Assembly: GCA_946494335.1 (NCBI GenBank)
Contig: CAMMBV010000009.1
Coordinates: 28,337-92,336, forward strand
DNA: 64,000 bases
Source: an uncultured Ruminococcus sp.
Lineage (GTDB): Bacteria > Bacillota > Clostridia > Lachnospirales > Lachnospiraceae
Reading direction: 5' to 3'
The notes beneath the pieces were generated by a model. That model was not told where the DNA came from, did not search any database, and saw nothing but the letters and a program-made list of their open reading frames with translations. Positions 9,722-18,653 of this stretch are shown in pieces; the stretch's first letter is position 1; each line of letters opens with the position of its first letter. A program made the translations under genes and the position numbers.

Positions 9722-11322
9722 TACGGATCAATCAGCTGAAACTTCCCGTGCATCACAGCCAGGATGCACTGCGAAAAAAAATCATGCATACCCTTCACGT
9801 TTCCATGGAGGATATAACATCAATTAAAATTGTCCGGCAGTCTCTGGACGCCAGAAAAAAGCCGGAACTGTTTTACGTGTATTCTGTCGACGTTTCTTTG
9901 AAGGGGCAGCTGGAGAGAAAAATCTGCAAAAGAGTTAACAATAAAAATATTATGTTATCCAAAGAAAATGGTTACAGCTTTTCACCGGATAAAAAACCGG
10001 AATCCTCTTCCCGACCGGTGGTGGCCGGCAGCGGTCCGGCCGGCCTTTTTTGCGCCTGGCTCCTGGCGCGCTGCGGCATGCAGCCTCTGATCCTGGAGCG
10101 GGGCGACAAGGTGGAGGAGCGGATCAAGAAGGTGACAAAATTCTGGGAGGGGGGCTGCCTGGATGAAGAGTCCAACGTTCAGTTTGGCGAAGGAGGCGCC
10201 GGCACCTTTTCCGATGGAAAACTAAACACCACAGTCAAAGATCCCAAAGGGAGGAATCTTCAGGTGCTTAAGCTTTTTGTGGAAGCGGGCGCTCCGGAAG
10301 AAATCCTTTATCAGCAAAAGCCTCATCTGGGGACAGATCAGCTGGTTTCCATCGTAAAAAATCTGCGGACAAAGATTGAACAGATGGGCGGTCAGTTTAT
10401 GTTCGGCGCAAAGCTGACGGATATCTCGGAGAAAAATGGATGTCTTAACGCTGTAGAAATCAATGGAAATCAGTGGCTGTGTACTGACACGCTGATTCTG
10501 GCTATTGGCCACAGCGCCCGGGATACTTTCCGGATGCTCTGGGAACGCGGCGTGTCCATGGAATCCAAAGCTTTTGCCGCCGGAATCCGCATTGAGCATC
10601 CCCAGACTATGATAAACCTGTCACAGTACGGCCAGGAAGAAGTAAAAGAGCTGGGAGCGGCGCCCTATAAGCTGACCCATCAGACACGGGGAGGCAGAGG
10701 TGTCTACAGCTTTTGTATGTGTCCCGGCGGCTATGTGGTCAACGCATCGTCGGAGCGGGGACGTCTTGCAGTCAACGGCATGAGCTATCACAAGAGAGAT
10801 TCCACAAATGCCAACAGCGCTTTGATTGTAACCGTCACGCCGGAGGATTTTATACCCTTTGCATCCGTGGACACACCGGATGCGCTGAAAGGAATTGAAT
10901 TTCAAAGAGCGCTGGAGAGGCGGGCATATGAGCAGGGGCAGGGCAAAATCCCATTTCAGCTGTTTGAGGATTTTCAAAAACAAAGGCCCAGTCTTTCTCT
11001 GGGCGGCGTACAGCCCTGTATGAAAGGAGAAGGCCGTCTGACTGATGTAAGGGCCATACTTCCTTCTTTTATGGGAGATGCTCTGGAAGAAGGAATCCTG
11101 GCTTTTGGGAAAAAAATAAAGGGATTTGACAGAGGCGACTGTCTGATATCGGCGATAGAAAGCCGTTCCTCCTCACCGGTGCGAATTAACCGGGATGAAA
11201 CTTTTCAGAGCAGTATCAGAGGAATGTATCCCTGCGGTGAGGGAGCCGGGTATGCCGGAGGCATTACCTCAGCCGCCATAGACGGTATAAAAACGGCAGA
11301 AGCGGTCATCGGGAAACGGTAA
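9718..11322 (+). CDS. FAD-dependent dehydrogenase, COG2509 family
   Basis: 534-residue protein. An N-terminal region of about 95 residues precedes the FAD-binding motif VVAGSGPAGLF, and the family block FGEGGAGTFSDGKLNT follows. A C-terminal GEGAGYAGGITSAAIDG completes the FAD site. The start was chosen at ATG 9718, which overlaps the preceding stop (ATGA) behind GGGAGG; the frame is open further upstream. The family is common in Clostridia and its substrate is unknown. It is the last gene of the run that starts at miaB, and the structured repeat begins 5 bases after its stop. Confidence 0.88.
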   Translation: MIRINQLKLPVHHSQDALRKKIMHTLHVSMEDITSIKIVRQSLDARKKPELFYVYSVDVSLKGQLERKICKRVNNKNIMLSKENGYSFSPDKKPESSSRPVVAGSGPAGLFCAWLLARCGMQPLILERGDKVEERIKKVTKFWEGGCLDEESNVQFGEGGAGTFSDGKLNTTVKDPKGRNLQVLKLFVEAGAPEEILYQQKPHLGTDQLVSIVKNLRTKIEQMGGQFMFGAKLTDISEKNGCLNAVEINGNQWLCTDTLILAIGHSARDTFRMLWERGVSMESKAFAAGIRIEHPQTMINLSQYGQEEVKELGAAPYKLTHQTRGGRGVYSFCMCPGGYVVNASSERGRLAVNGMSYHKRDSTNANSALIVTVTPEDFIPFASVDTPDALKGIEFQRALERRAYEQGQGKIPFQLFEDFQKQRPSLSLGGVQPCMKGEGRLTDVRAILPSFMGDALEEGILAFGKKIKGFDRGDCLISAIESRSSSPVRINRDETFQSSIRGMYPCGEGAGYAGGITSAAIDGIKTAEAVIGKR

Positions 11323-11327
11323 CCATC

Positions 11328-11425
11328 CAGTCAGCAGGCCCCAGACCCGTCGGCTTTGCCGTCGGACGCTGCTAATGCAGCTTTAGTCCGGGGCTTAATG
11401 GGCGTTTAGCCCATATCAAAGGAAT
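11328..11425 (+). repeat. 98-base structured intergenic repeat, copy 1
   Basis: This segment matches the reverse complement of 53727-53824 over 98 bases with 6 substitutions and no gap. It folds as an outer stem (CCCCAGAC with GTCCGGGG, one mismatch in this copy) enclosing two hairpins, CGGC-TTT-GCCG and GCTGC-TAAT-GCAGC. A fourth hairpin, GGGC-GTTTA-GCCC, lies to the right. Two substitutions fall in the last loop, and one (A to G in copy 2) makes the outer stem perfect. It lies between the COG2509 gene and radC. No T-run follows, so it is not a plain terminator. Confidence 0.85.
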
Positions 11426-11522
11426 GAAAATTTAACACAAAATGCGGTATACTTTGCCGCTCATTTGTGCTAGAATAAAAATCGGACATTCTTGGTATCT
11501 GCCTGAAGAGACCAGGAGGACT

Positions 11523-12227
11523 ATGACGAATAATAAAATAATGAAAGATTTACCTGCTGAAATGCGGCCTTATGAGAAATTTCAGCACATGGGGCCGGAA
11601 AAGCTTTCTGATGAAGAATTGCTGGCTATCATTCTGCGCAGCGGAACAAAGGGATATTCTTCTCTTGCCCTGGCAAGAAAGATTCTGACTTTGTCACATA
11701 CGGCACCCGGACTTCTGGGACTGCATCACTTATCCCTTGCACAGCTTCAGGAGGTACGCGGAATCGGGGAAGTAAAGTCGATACAGATCAAATGTATCGG
11801 GGAGCTGTCCCGGCGGATATCCAAAAGCGCCTGTACAAAAGCTTTAAGTTTTGAGGATCCTTCAGCTATTGCGGATTATTATATGGAAGATATGCGTCAT
11901 CTGGAGCAGGAAACGCTGTTCTGTATGATGCTGGATACGAAGAATCATTTTATCGGAGATGTGCAGATTTCAAAAGGGACAGTCAATGCGTCTCTGGTAA
12001 CGCCCCGGGAAATTTTTCTGGCAGCGCTGTCCTATCATGCAGTTTATATTATACTGGTGCACAACCATCCCAGCGGGAATTGTTCGCCCAGCAGCGAGGA
12101 TCTGCGGGTTACACGGAGGATTCAGGCTGCCGGGGAAATTGTCGGCATTTCACTTCTGGATCACATCATTATCGGTGATCTTACTTACTTCAGTCTGCGT
12201 CAGGAGGGGATGATGCAGATGGAATAA
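11523..12227 (+). CDS. radC: RadC/YeeS family JAB-domain protein
   Basis: 234-residue protein with an N-terminal helix-hairpin-helix region (QEVRGIGEVKSIQIK) and a C-terminal MPN+/JAMM metalloprotease-like domain showing HNHPSGNCSPSSED. The name dates from a withdrawn repair assignment, and the biochemical role is unknown. ATG 11523 was chosen because AGGAGGA ends two bases upstream; the frame is open 27 codons further. It lies just upstream of mreBCD as in Bacillus, so this is a chromosomal housekeeping copy and not a plasmid or phage copy. Confidence 0.93.
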   Translation: MTNNKIMKDLPAEMRPYEKFQHMGPEKLSDEELLAIILRSGTKGYSSLALARKILTLSHTAPGLLGLHHLSLAQLQEVRGIGEVKSIQIKCIGELSRRISKSACTKALSFEDPSAIADYYMEDMRHLEQETLFCMMLDTKNHFIGDVQISKGTVNASLVTPREIFLAALSYHAVYIILVHNHPSGNCSPSSEDLRVTRRIQAAGEIVGISLLDHIIIGDLTYFSLRQEGMMQME

Positions 12228-12242
12228 AGGGGTTATTAAACT

Positions 12243-13271
12243 ATGATTTTACAGGAAATGTTCGGAGTTGATCTGGGTTCCGACACCGTAAAGATCTATT
12301 CTCTGAAAAAAGATGAAATATTAATAGAAAAGAACATGATCGCCGTCAGAAATAAGGATGAGGTGCTTGCCGTGGGAAACGACGCATACGAAATGTATGA
12401 AAAAGCTCCCCACAATATCGAAGTATCTTCTCCCATGAGCGGCGGGATGATAGCAAATATCGGCCATCTGGAAGTCGTACTGCATCTGCTGCTTCGAAAA
12501 CTCAGCAGACACTTCGGGAGCAGGCCGATTGTCTATTTTTCTGTTCCCATGAATATGACGGAAATTGAAAAACGGGCCTACAATACCATTGCCAGCGGCG
12601 GCGACCTGCGCAAAAGCCGTATTTATCTGGTGGAACGCCCCATTGTCAATGCACTGGCCCTTGGAATTCCCATCACAAAGACAAAAGGATCCATGATTAT
12701 TGATATGGGCGCGCAGTCCACAGAGCTGTCCATTATCGCGGACAACCGGGTAATCATCAGCAAACCGCTGGCCTATGGCGGCAACCGTATTGACGAGGCG
12801 GTCATGGCCAACGTACGGAAAAAATGCGGGCTGCATATCAGCCGAAGGATGGCTTCCCGGTTAAAAAACGCCATGGCCGGTTTTTCCAGGGACAAAAAAG
12901 AAGCCAGAAAAGTGATCGGTATCGATGCGGTATCCGGACTTCCCCGGGAGGGAATTGTCACAGATACCATCGTCAACGAAGCGATGCGGCGTATTGTCAA
13001 TCAGATGTGTGAGGAAATTCAGGTGTTTCTTGAGAGGACGCCGCCACAGATCCGCAGCAGCATTGTCCAGGAGGGTATCTATCTGACGGGAGGCTGTACA
13101 AAGATTACAAATTTAAGCGCCTATCTTTCCAGACGAATCGAATGCGCGGTAAAAACTTCTCAGTACAGCGATTTATCGGCAATTTACGGACTGAAGGAGA
13201 TTATCACTCACAAAACACTCTGGCGCTGGGCCGTTCCGGCCAGAAGCAAACGCAGGAAACGTAAGTTTTAA
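12243..13271 (+). CDS. mreB: Rod shape-determining protein MreB-type actin homologue
   Basis: 342-residue actin-like ATPase that forms membrane-associated filaments guiding lateral wall synthesis. The phosphate-1 loop is seen as GVDLGSDTVKIY at the N-terminus, the phosphate-2 loop as IIDMGAQSTELSII, and the adenosine motif as LTGGCTKITNL. It is followed by mreC and mreD in one transcription unit. The last 20 residues are very basic (RSKRRKRKF), which could help membrane attachment. It could be an Mbl-type paralogue; position next to mreC favours mreB. Confidence 0.92.
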   Translation: MILQEMFGVDLGSDTVKIYSLKKDEILIEKNMIAVRNKDEVLAVGNDAYEMYEKAPHNIEVSSPMSGGMIANIGHLEVVLHLLLRKLSRHFGSRPIVYFSVPMNMTEIEKRAYNTIASGGDLRKSRIYLVERPIVNALALGIPITKTKGSMIIDMGAQSTELSIIADNRVIISKPLAYGGNRIDEAVMANVRKKCGLHISRRMASRLKNAMAGFSRDKKEARKVIGIDAVSGLPREGIVTDTIVNEAMRRIVNQMCEEIQVFLERTPPQIRSSIVQEGIYLTGGCTKITNLSAYLSRRIECAVKTSQYSDLSAIYGLKEIITHKTLWRWAVPARSKRRKRKF

Positions 13272-13283
13272 TTAAGGAGTATC

Positions 13284-14138
13284 ATGAAGAAAAAAAATCG
13301 ATTTTCTATCAAAACAAAGCACTGGATCATCATAATGACCGTCGTCTGTATCGGGTTAATTGCGCTGGCGGCATCATCCAGATTTTCTTTCGGGCCGGTG
13401 CAGCAGGGGGCAGGGTATGTGATCTCACCTTTTCAGAAGGGAATAAACGCCATGGGAACATGGCTGCGGGATCAGACCAGCGGTTTTCAAAACGCCAAAA
13501 AACTGCAGGCGGAGAACAAGAAACTGAAGGAAAAGGTTGCGTCTTTGACGGAAGAAAATAATAAACTTTTGCAGGATCAGGACGAGCTTACCCGTCTCAC
13601 CCGGCTTTATGATCTGGATCAGGATTACACTGAGTATGATAAGGTGGCCGCACAGGTAATTTCCAAAGACCCCGGCAACTGGTACAGTACTTTTGTTATC
13701 AACCGCGGAAGTGACGACGGCATAGAAGTGGATATGAACGTGCTGGCTGACGGAGGACTGGCGGGAATCGTCACGGAGGTGGGAAAAGACTGGGCTACGG
13801 TCCGCTCCATCATAGATGACTCCAGTAATGTCAGCGCCATGGTGGCGACCACATCGGACAACTGCATGGTAACGGGAAATCTTCTTTTAATGGAAGAGGG
13901 CAAACTGAACTTTATTCAGCTGCGGGACCGGGACGATGAAGTGCAGATCGGCGACAGCATCGTCACTTCCGATATCAGCGATAAATTTCTGAAAGGAATC
14001 CTGATCGGATATATCGATGAAATTGAACTGGATTCCAACAATCTGACGAAGACGGGCTATCTGATCCCTGTGGTGGATTTTGAGCATATTCATGAGGTAC
14101 TGGTAATCAAAGAACTGAAAAACAAAGGAGGAGAATGA
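13284..14138 (+). CDS. mreC: Rod shape-determining protein MreC
   Basis: 284-residue bitopic membrane protein. A short basic N-terminus precedes one transmembrane helix (about 13-32), followed by a coiled coil (about 70-105, rich in KLQAENKKLKEKV) and the beta-rich periplasmic-side domain. MreC links the MreB filament to PBP2 and RodA outside the membrane. It starts 12 bases after mreB behind AAGGAG and overlaps mreD by 4 bases. Confidence 0.95.
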   Translation: MKKKNRFSIKTKHWIIIMTVVCIGLIALAASSRFSFGPVQQGAGYVISPFQKGINAMGTWLRDQTSGFQNAKKLQAENKKLKEKVASLTEENNKLLQDQDELTRLTRLYDLDQDYTEYDKVAAQVISKDPGNWYSTFVINRGSDDGIEVDMNVLADGGLAGIVTEVGKDWATVRSIIDDSSNVSAMVATTSDNCMVTGNLLLMEEGKLNFIQLRDRDDEVQIGDSIVTSDISDKFLKGILIGYIDEIELDSNNLTKTGYLIPVVDFEHIHEVLVIKELKNKGGE

Positions 14139-14665
14139 TGCGCAGAAAGCTGGTACTGGCCGGACTTGTTCTGGTTACTTTCCTTTTGCAGAGCACGGTT
14201 TTCAAAGCCCTGTCTATCGCATCCGTCTCACCCAATCTTTTGCTGATACTGACCGTATCTTTTGGCCTGATGTGCGGAAAACGCATTGGTATGTACACCG
14301 GCTTTTTAAGCGGTCTTATGATCGATCTCTTTTATGGGAATCTGTTTGGCTTCAACGCACTTGTCTATATGTGGGTGGGCTTTTTAAACGGCTTCCTTTA
14401 CAAAGTGTTTTTTGACGAAGATATCAAAGTACCCATGGCGCTGGTTACCGTCAGTGACCTTGCCTATGGATGTGTCATATATGGTTTGCAGTTTATGTTG
14501 AGGGGAAGACTGAATTTCCCAGGATATCTGGGACATGTAATCATTCCGGAAATGGTCTACACGGTTGTAATGACGCTGATTTTTTACCGGCTGTTTTACA
14601 GAATTAACTGTCAATTATCAGAATACGAAGTGGAAGGACAACGATCACCTTGGTTAAGAAGATAA
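14135..14665 (+). CDS. mreD: Rod shape-determining protein MreD
   Basis: 176-residue integral membrane protein with about five hydrophobic helices, standard for MreD. It partners MreC in the elongasome. Two adjacent ATGs (14135 and 14138) lie behind AAAGGAGGAG; the first overlaps the mreC stop (ATGA). Its 3' end overlaps the start of the PBP2 gene by 16 bases, showing tight coupling to the transpeptidase. Confidence 0.93.
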   Translation: MMRRKLVLAGLVLVTFLLQSTVFKALSIASVSPNLLLILTVSFGLMCGKRIGMYTGFLSGLMIDLFYGNLFGFNALVYMWVGFLNGFLYKVFFDEDIKVPMALVTVSDLAYGCVIYGLQFMLRGRLNFPGYLGHVIIPEMVYTVVMTLIFYRLFYRINCQLSEYEVEGQRSPWLRR

Positions 14666-17553
14666 AAAGAGTATTTAAAAAAATAAGACTTCAGAGAACG
14701 AGCGTCCTTATGATCGGACTTCTCGTAATGGCAGCGATACTGCTGCAGAGGATTTTTTCTCTGCAGATTATCCATGGACAGGAATATGCGGACAACTTTT
14801 CCCTTCAGACCACAAGGGAGCGCACCTTAAAAAGTACCCGCGGCAATATTATGGACCGGAATGGCAATATACTGGCTTCCAATGAACTTTCTTACTCCGT
14901 CATACTGGAAGACAGCGGTTCTTATGATACGAATCGTATCCGCAATCTGTCGCTGAACGGCGAGATATACCGGCTGATTCAGATCATTGAGTCCTGCGGG
15001 GATACCGTTGACAACAGCTTTCATATTATTGTCGGGGATAACGGAGAGTACGCTTTTGACGTCACCGGCTTTTCGCTGGACCGTTTCCGGGCCGACGTCT
15101 ATGGATACAGTCTGATTGATGACCTGGAAAAGGATGAAGTGAACGCTTCGCCGGATCAGATTATGGAAGATCTGGCGGGCGAGGATCGTTTCGGCATCAT
15201 TTTGGAAGAAGATCCCTATACGAAAGAAGAGCTGGAAAAATACGGTCTTCCGGAATCCTATACAAAAGAAGAGCTTCTGAAAATGGTGTCTTTGCGGTAT
15301 CTTTTATCTACCACCAGTTATCAGAAGTATGTGCCTGTCACCATTGCCACAGATGTCAGTGAGGAAACGGTAGCCAAGGTCATGGAGAGTCAGGATCAGC
15401 TGGAAGGCGTGGATGTGATGGAGGATTCTGTCCGGGTTTACAACGACAGCGAATACTTTTCTTCCGTCATTGGATATACGGGAAAAATTTCATCCGAAGA
15501 GCTGGAAGAGCTGAAAGAAGAAAATCCAGATTACAATAACAGCTCCATCGTGGGAAAAACAGGCATTGAGCAGGTAATGGAGACCACCCTTCAGGGAACG
15601 GACGGAAGTGAAACCGTTTACGTTGACAGCCTGGGAAAGGTTCTGGAGATTGATGAGCAGTCCCGTCAGGAGCCTGTTCAGGGAAACGACGTCTATCTGA
15701 CGCTGGATAAGGATCTGCAGATCGCCGCCTACCAGATACTGGAGCAGAGAATCGCAGGTATCATTCTTCTCAACCTGTCGCCTATCAAAGAATTTGAAGC
15801 CGATGAAAATACGGATACCTCGGCGATACCCATCCCCATCTACGATGTGTATTTTGCTCTGATCAACAATAACGTACTGGATATGGATCATTTTGCGGCG
15901 GAAGATGCATCAGAGACAGAAAAAAGCATCTATGCCAGATTCTCCCAGAAGCAGCAGCAGATATTTGACGCTGTAACTGCCCAGCTGACTGGAGATCAGC
16001 CCCAGGCATATCAGGATCTGCCTGAGGAAATGCAGGAGTATATCAGCTATATTGTCAACGATATGCTGATGGACGACACGGGCATCTTAAATGAAGACGC
16101 CATCGACAAATCAGATGAAACGTATCTGGCATGGACGAAAGAGGAAACCATAAGCCTTCAGGAGTTTCTCACATACGCTACCAGTCAGAACTGGGTTGAT
16201 ATCTCCAGGTTCACGGACGAAAATACCTACCTGGATTCCGGTGAGGTTTACGAGGCGCTGGCCGCATATATTTCGGATTATCTGAAAACGGACTCTGAAT
16301 TTTCCAAGCTGCTTTACCATTATCTGATACTGGACGATGTGATTTCAGGAACGGAGCTTTGCATCACTTTATACGATCAGGGTGTTCTGTCACCTGACGA
16401 CGGGCATTATGAGGCGCTGGTTTCCGGTCAGATGAGTTCTTTTGACTTTATGTATACGAAAATCCAGAATCTGGATATCACACCGGCGCAGCTGGCGCTG
16501 GATCCCTGCTCCGGCGCCGTCGTGATCACAGATCCAAACAGCGGCGAGATTTTAGCCTGCGTCAGCTATCCCGGCTATGACAGCAACCGTCTGGCCAACC
16601 AGATGGACGTACAGTATTATCAGGAGCTGAACAGTGATCTGTCTCAGCCTTTCTACAATAAGGCGACCCAGCAGAAAACGGCGCCCGGATCCACCTTTAA
16701 ACTTGTCACCAGTGTGGGCGGTTTGCTGGAAGGGGTGATCGATGATAATTCCATCATTCAGTGTACCGGCGTTTTCGATAAGATTTCCGGTTCGCCTCTG
16801 CGATGCTGGTTTCACCAGGGACATGGGCTTCTGGATATCCGGGGCGGTATCACAAATTCCTGCAACGTTTACATGAGTGAGATTGCTTATCGGATGGGGC
16901 TTGATGAGAACGGTGTGTTCTCCGACAATCAGGCGCTGCAGAAACTGACTACCTACGCAGAACTGTTTGACTTTGATAAAAATTCAGGCATTGAAATATC
17001 AGAGGCGGATCCGGAGGTTTCTGATCAGATGCCCATTCCCTCCGCCATCGGTCAGGGTACGCACAACTACACCACCTCGCAGCTTGCCAGATATGTGACT
17101 ACACTGGCAAACAGCGGAACCAGCTATCAGATTTCCCTTCTTGATAAGGTAACCGATTCTTCCGGAAATCTGGTGGAAGATTATACCCCGGGCGTGGAAA
17201 GTCAGCTGGATGTTCCGGACTATATCTGGGATGACGTTCATGTGGGAATGCACGGCGTTATCACTGAAACCAATGAAGCCTCCTTCAGTGATCTGGAGGT
17301 AAGCCTGGCAGGTAAAACAGGTACGGCACAGCTGGTAAGAAACCGTCCCAGCCATGGCGTGTTCATCGGGTATGCGCCCTACGAGGATCCTGAAATTGCC
17401 ATGTCGGTTCGTATCGCATACGGATATACCGGTGTCAATGCGGGAATTGTAGCGAAAGATATTCTGAATTACTATTTTGATTTGAAAGATGATAAAGACA
17501 TCCTGACAGGAACTGCTCTTTCAGAAGGTACTTCCAATGAAGAAACGGATTAA
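14650..17553 (+). CDS. mrdA: Penicillin-binding protein 2 (elongation transpeptidase) with a large insertion
   Basis: Class B PBP of 967 residues. One N-terminal membrane helix (about 20-38) is followed by the dimerisation domain (STRGNIMDRNG) and a transpeptidase domain. Active-site motifs are STFK (Ser near 681), SCN (near 737) and KTGTAQ (near 889). About 245 residues (roughly 371-616), acidic and helix-forming, are inserted between LDKDLQIAAYQIL and GAVVITDPNSGEIL, which are adjacent in ordinary PBP2. The start is TTG, overlapping mreD, with AAGGA about 12 bases upstream. It acts with RodA, encoded in the same cluster, in cell elongation. Confidence 0.94.
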   Translation: MVKKIKRVFKKIRLQRTSVLMIGLLVMAAILLQRIFSLQIIHGQEYADNFSLQTTRERTLKSTRGNIMDRNGNILASNELSYSVILEDSGSYDTNRIRNLSLNGEIYRLIQIIESCGDTVDNSFHIIVGDNGEYAFDVTGFSLDRFRADVYGYSLIDDLEKDEVNASPDQIMEDLAGEDRFGIILEEDPYTKEELEKYGLPESYTKEELLKMVSLRYLLSTTSYQKYVPVTIATDVSEETVAKVMESQDQLEGVDVMEDSVRVYNDSEYFSSVIGYTGKISSEELEELKEENPDYNNSSIVGKTGIEQVMETTLQGTDGSETVYVDSLGKVLEIDEQSRQEPVQGNDVYLTLDKDLQIAAYQILEQRIAGIILLNLSPIKEFEADENTDTSAIPIPIYDVYFALINNNVLDMDHFAAEDASETEKSIYARFSQKQQQIFDAVTAQLTGDQPQAYQDLPEEMQEYISYIVNDMLMDDTGILNEDAIDKSDETYLAWTKEETISLQEFLTYATSQNWVDISRFTDENTYLDSGEVYEALAAYISDYLKTDSEFSKLLYHYLILDDVISGTELCITLYDQGVLSPDDGHYEALVSGQMSSFDFMYTKIQNLDITPAQLALDPCSGAVVITDPNSGEILACVSYPGYDSNRLANQMDVQYYQELNSDLSQPFYNKATQQKTAPGSTFKLVTSVGGLLEGVIDDNSIIQCTGVFDKISGSPLRCWFHQGHGLLDIRGGITNSCNVYMSEIAYRMGLDENGVFSDNQALQKLTTYAELFDFDKNSGIEISEADPEVSDQMPIPSAIGQGTHNYTTSQLARYVTTLANSGTSYQISLLDKVTDSSGNLVEDYTPGVESQLDVPDYIWDDVHVGMHGVITETNEASFSDLEVSLAGKTGTAQLVRNRPSHGVFIGYAPYEDPEIAMSVRIAYGYTGVNAGIVAKDILNYYFDLKDDKDILTGTALSEGTSNEETD

Positions 17554-17605
17554 AATGCGTCCAGGTACAAAAGCTGAAAAATAGCAGAGTTTGGAGGATA
17601 GAAAA

Positions 17606-18391
17606 ATGAGTGAAGTTATTGTCGTTACATCGGGAAAAGGGGGCGTGGGCAAAACCACCACCACAGCCAACATAGGCTGTGGCCTGGCTTCTCTGGGAAA
17701 AAAGGTTGTCCTGGTCGATACGGATATCGGTCTTCGGAATCTGGATGTGGTTATGGGACTGGAAAACAGGATCGTATACAATCTGGTAGACGTTATCGAA
17801 GGAAACTGCAGGCTGAAGCAGGCGCTGATCAAGGACAAAAAATTTCCTGCCCAGCTGTTTCTCCTGCCGTCGGCTCAGACGAGGGATAAATCTTCCGTGA
17901 CGCCGGAACAGATGAAAAAGCTTTGCGAGGATCTGAAAAGCGAGTTTGATTACATTCTTTTAGACTGTCCCGCAGGAATCGAGCAGGGATTTAAAAATGC
18001 GGTTGCAGGCGCCTCCCGGGCTTTGGTGGTCACCACTCCGGAGGTTTCAGCCATCCGCGATGCGGACCGGATCATCGGCCTGCTGGAGTCGGACGGCATG
18101 CGCAACATACAGCTGATCATCAACCGCCTGCGCATGGATATGGTAAAGCGGGGCGATATGATGTCGGTGGAAGATGTGGTCGATATTCTGGCAGTGGATT
18201 TAATCGGGGCGGTTCCCGACGATGAAAACATTGTAATCGCCACCAATCAGGGAGAACCGCTGGCCGGCGATACCTCACTGGCAGGACAGGCCTACCTCAA
18301 TATATGCAGACGGATTCTGGGAGAAAAAATTCCACTTCTGGATCTTACGGAGAAAAAGGGATTTTTCAGACGGCTGTTTAAAAAGTCATAG
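17606..18391 (+). CDS. minD: Septum site-determining ATPase MinD
   Basis: 261-residue deviant Walker A ATPase (GKGGVGKTTTTANIG, residues 9-23), with DTDIGLRNLDVVMGLE and the C-terminal amphipathic membrane-targeting helix KKGFFRRLFKKS. It recruits MinC to membranes and is cycled by MinE. ATG 17606 sits 8 bases behind GGAGG. No minC lies between the PBP2 gene and minD (52 bases) or anywhere else in the window. minE follows within 13 bases. Confidence 0.96.
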   Translation: MSEVIVVTSGKGGVGKTTTTANIGCGLASLGKKVVLVDTDIGLRNLDVVMGLENRIVYNLVDVIEGNCRLKQALIKDKKFPAQLFLLPSAQTRDKSSVTPEQMKKLCEDLKSEFDYILLDCPAGIEQGFKNAVAGASRALVVTTPEVSAIRDADRIIGLLESDGMRNIQLIINRLRMDMVKRGDMMSVEDVVDILAVDLIGAVPDDENIVIATNQGEPLAGDTSLAGQAYLNICRRILGEKIPLLDLTEKKGFFRRLFKKS

Positions 18392-18403
18392 GAGGTGGCC
18401 AGG

Positions 18404-18643
18404 ATGTTTCGTGGAAAAAGAAGAAATACCAGTACCATCGCCAAAGACAGACTGAGACTTCTGGTCAATGCGGAACGTATTGACTGTTCACCTGGAATCC
18501 TGCTGATGATGAAAAAAGATATTATAAAAACCGTGAATAAATACATACTGGTGGAAGAGGACAAAGTCTCCCTTACTTTCAAGGCGGCTCCACCCACCCT
18601 TCTGGCCACCATAGCTGTAAAAAAGACACCTCATAACAGATAA
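18404..18643 (+). CDS. minE: Cell division topological specificity factor MinE
   Basis: 79-residue MinE. It contains the membrane-targeting/anti-MinCD N-terminus (MFRGKRRNTSTIAKDRLRLL) and the beta-strand dimerisation domain (VNKYILVEEDKVSLTF). The ATG at 18404 has GGAGG 8 bases upstream, overlapping the minD stop; a GTG three codons earlier lies inside the ribosome site and is unlikely. MinE stimulates MinD ATPase and sets pole-to-pole oscillation. Confidence 0.93.
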   Translation: MFRGKRRNTSTIAKDRLRLLVNAERIDCSPGILLMMKKDIIKTVNKYILVEEDKVSLTFKAAPPTLLATIAVKKTPHNR

Positions 18644-18653
18644 GGAAGCGCAT

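Noticed and set aside
11523..12227. radC as a marker of a defence or plasmid island.
   Set aside because: It sits directly upstream of mreBCD, its ordinary chromosomal place in Firmicutes.
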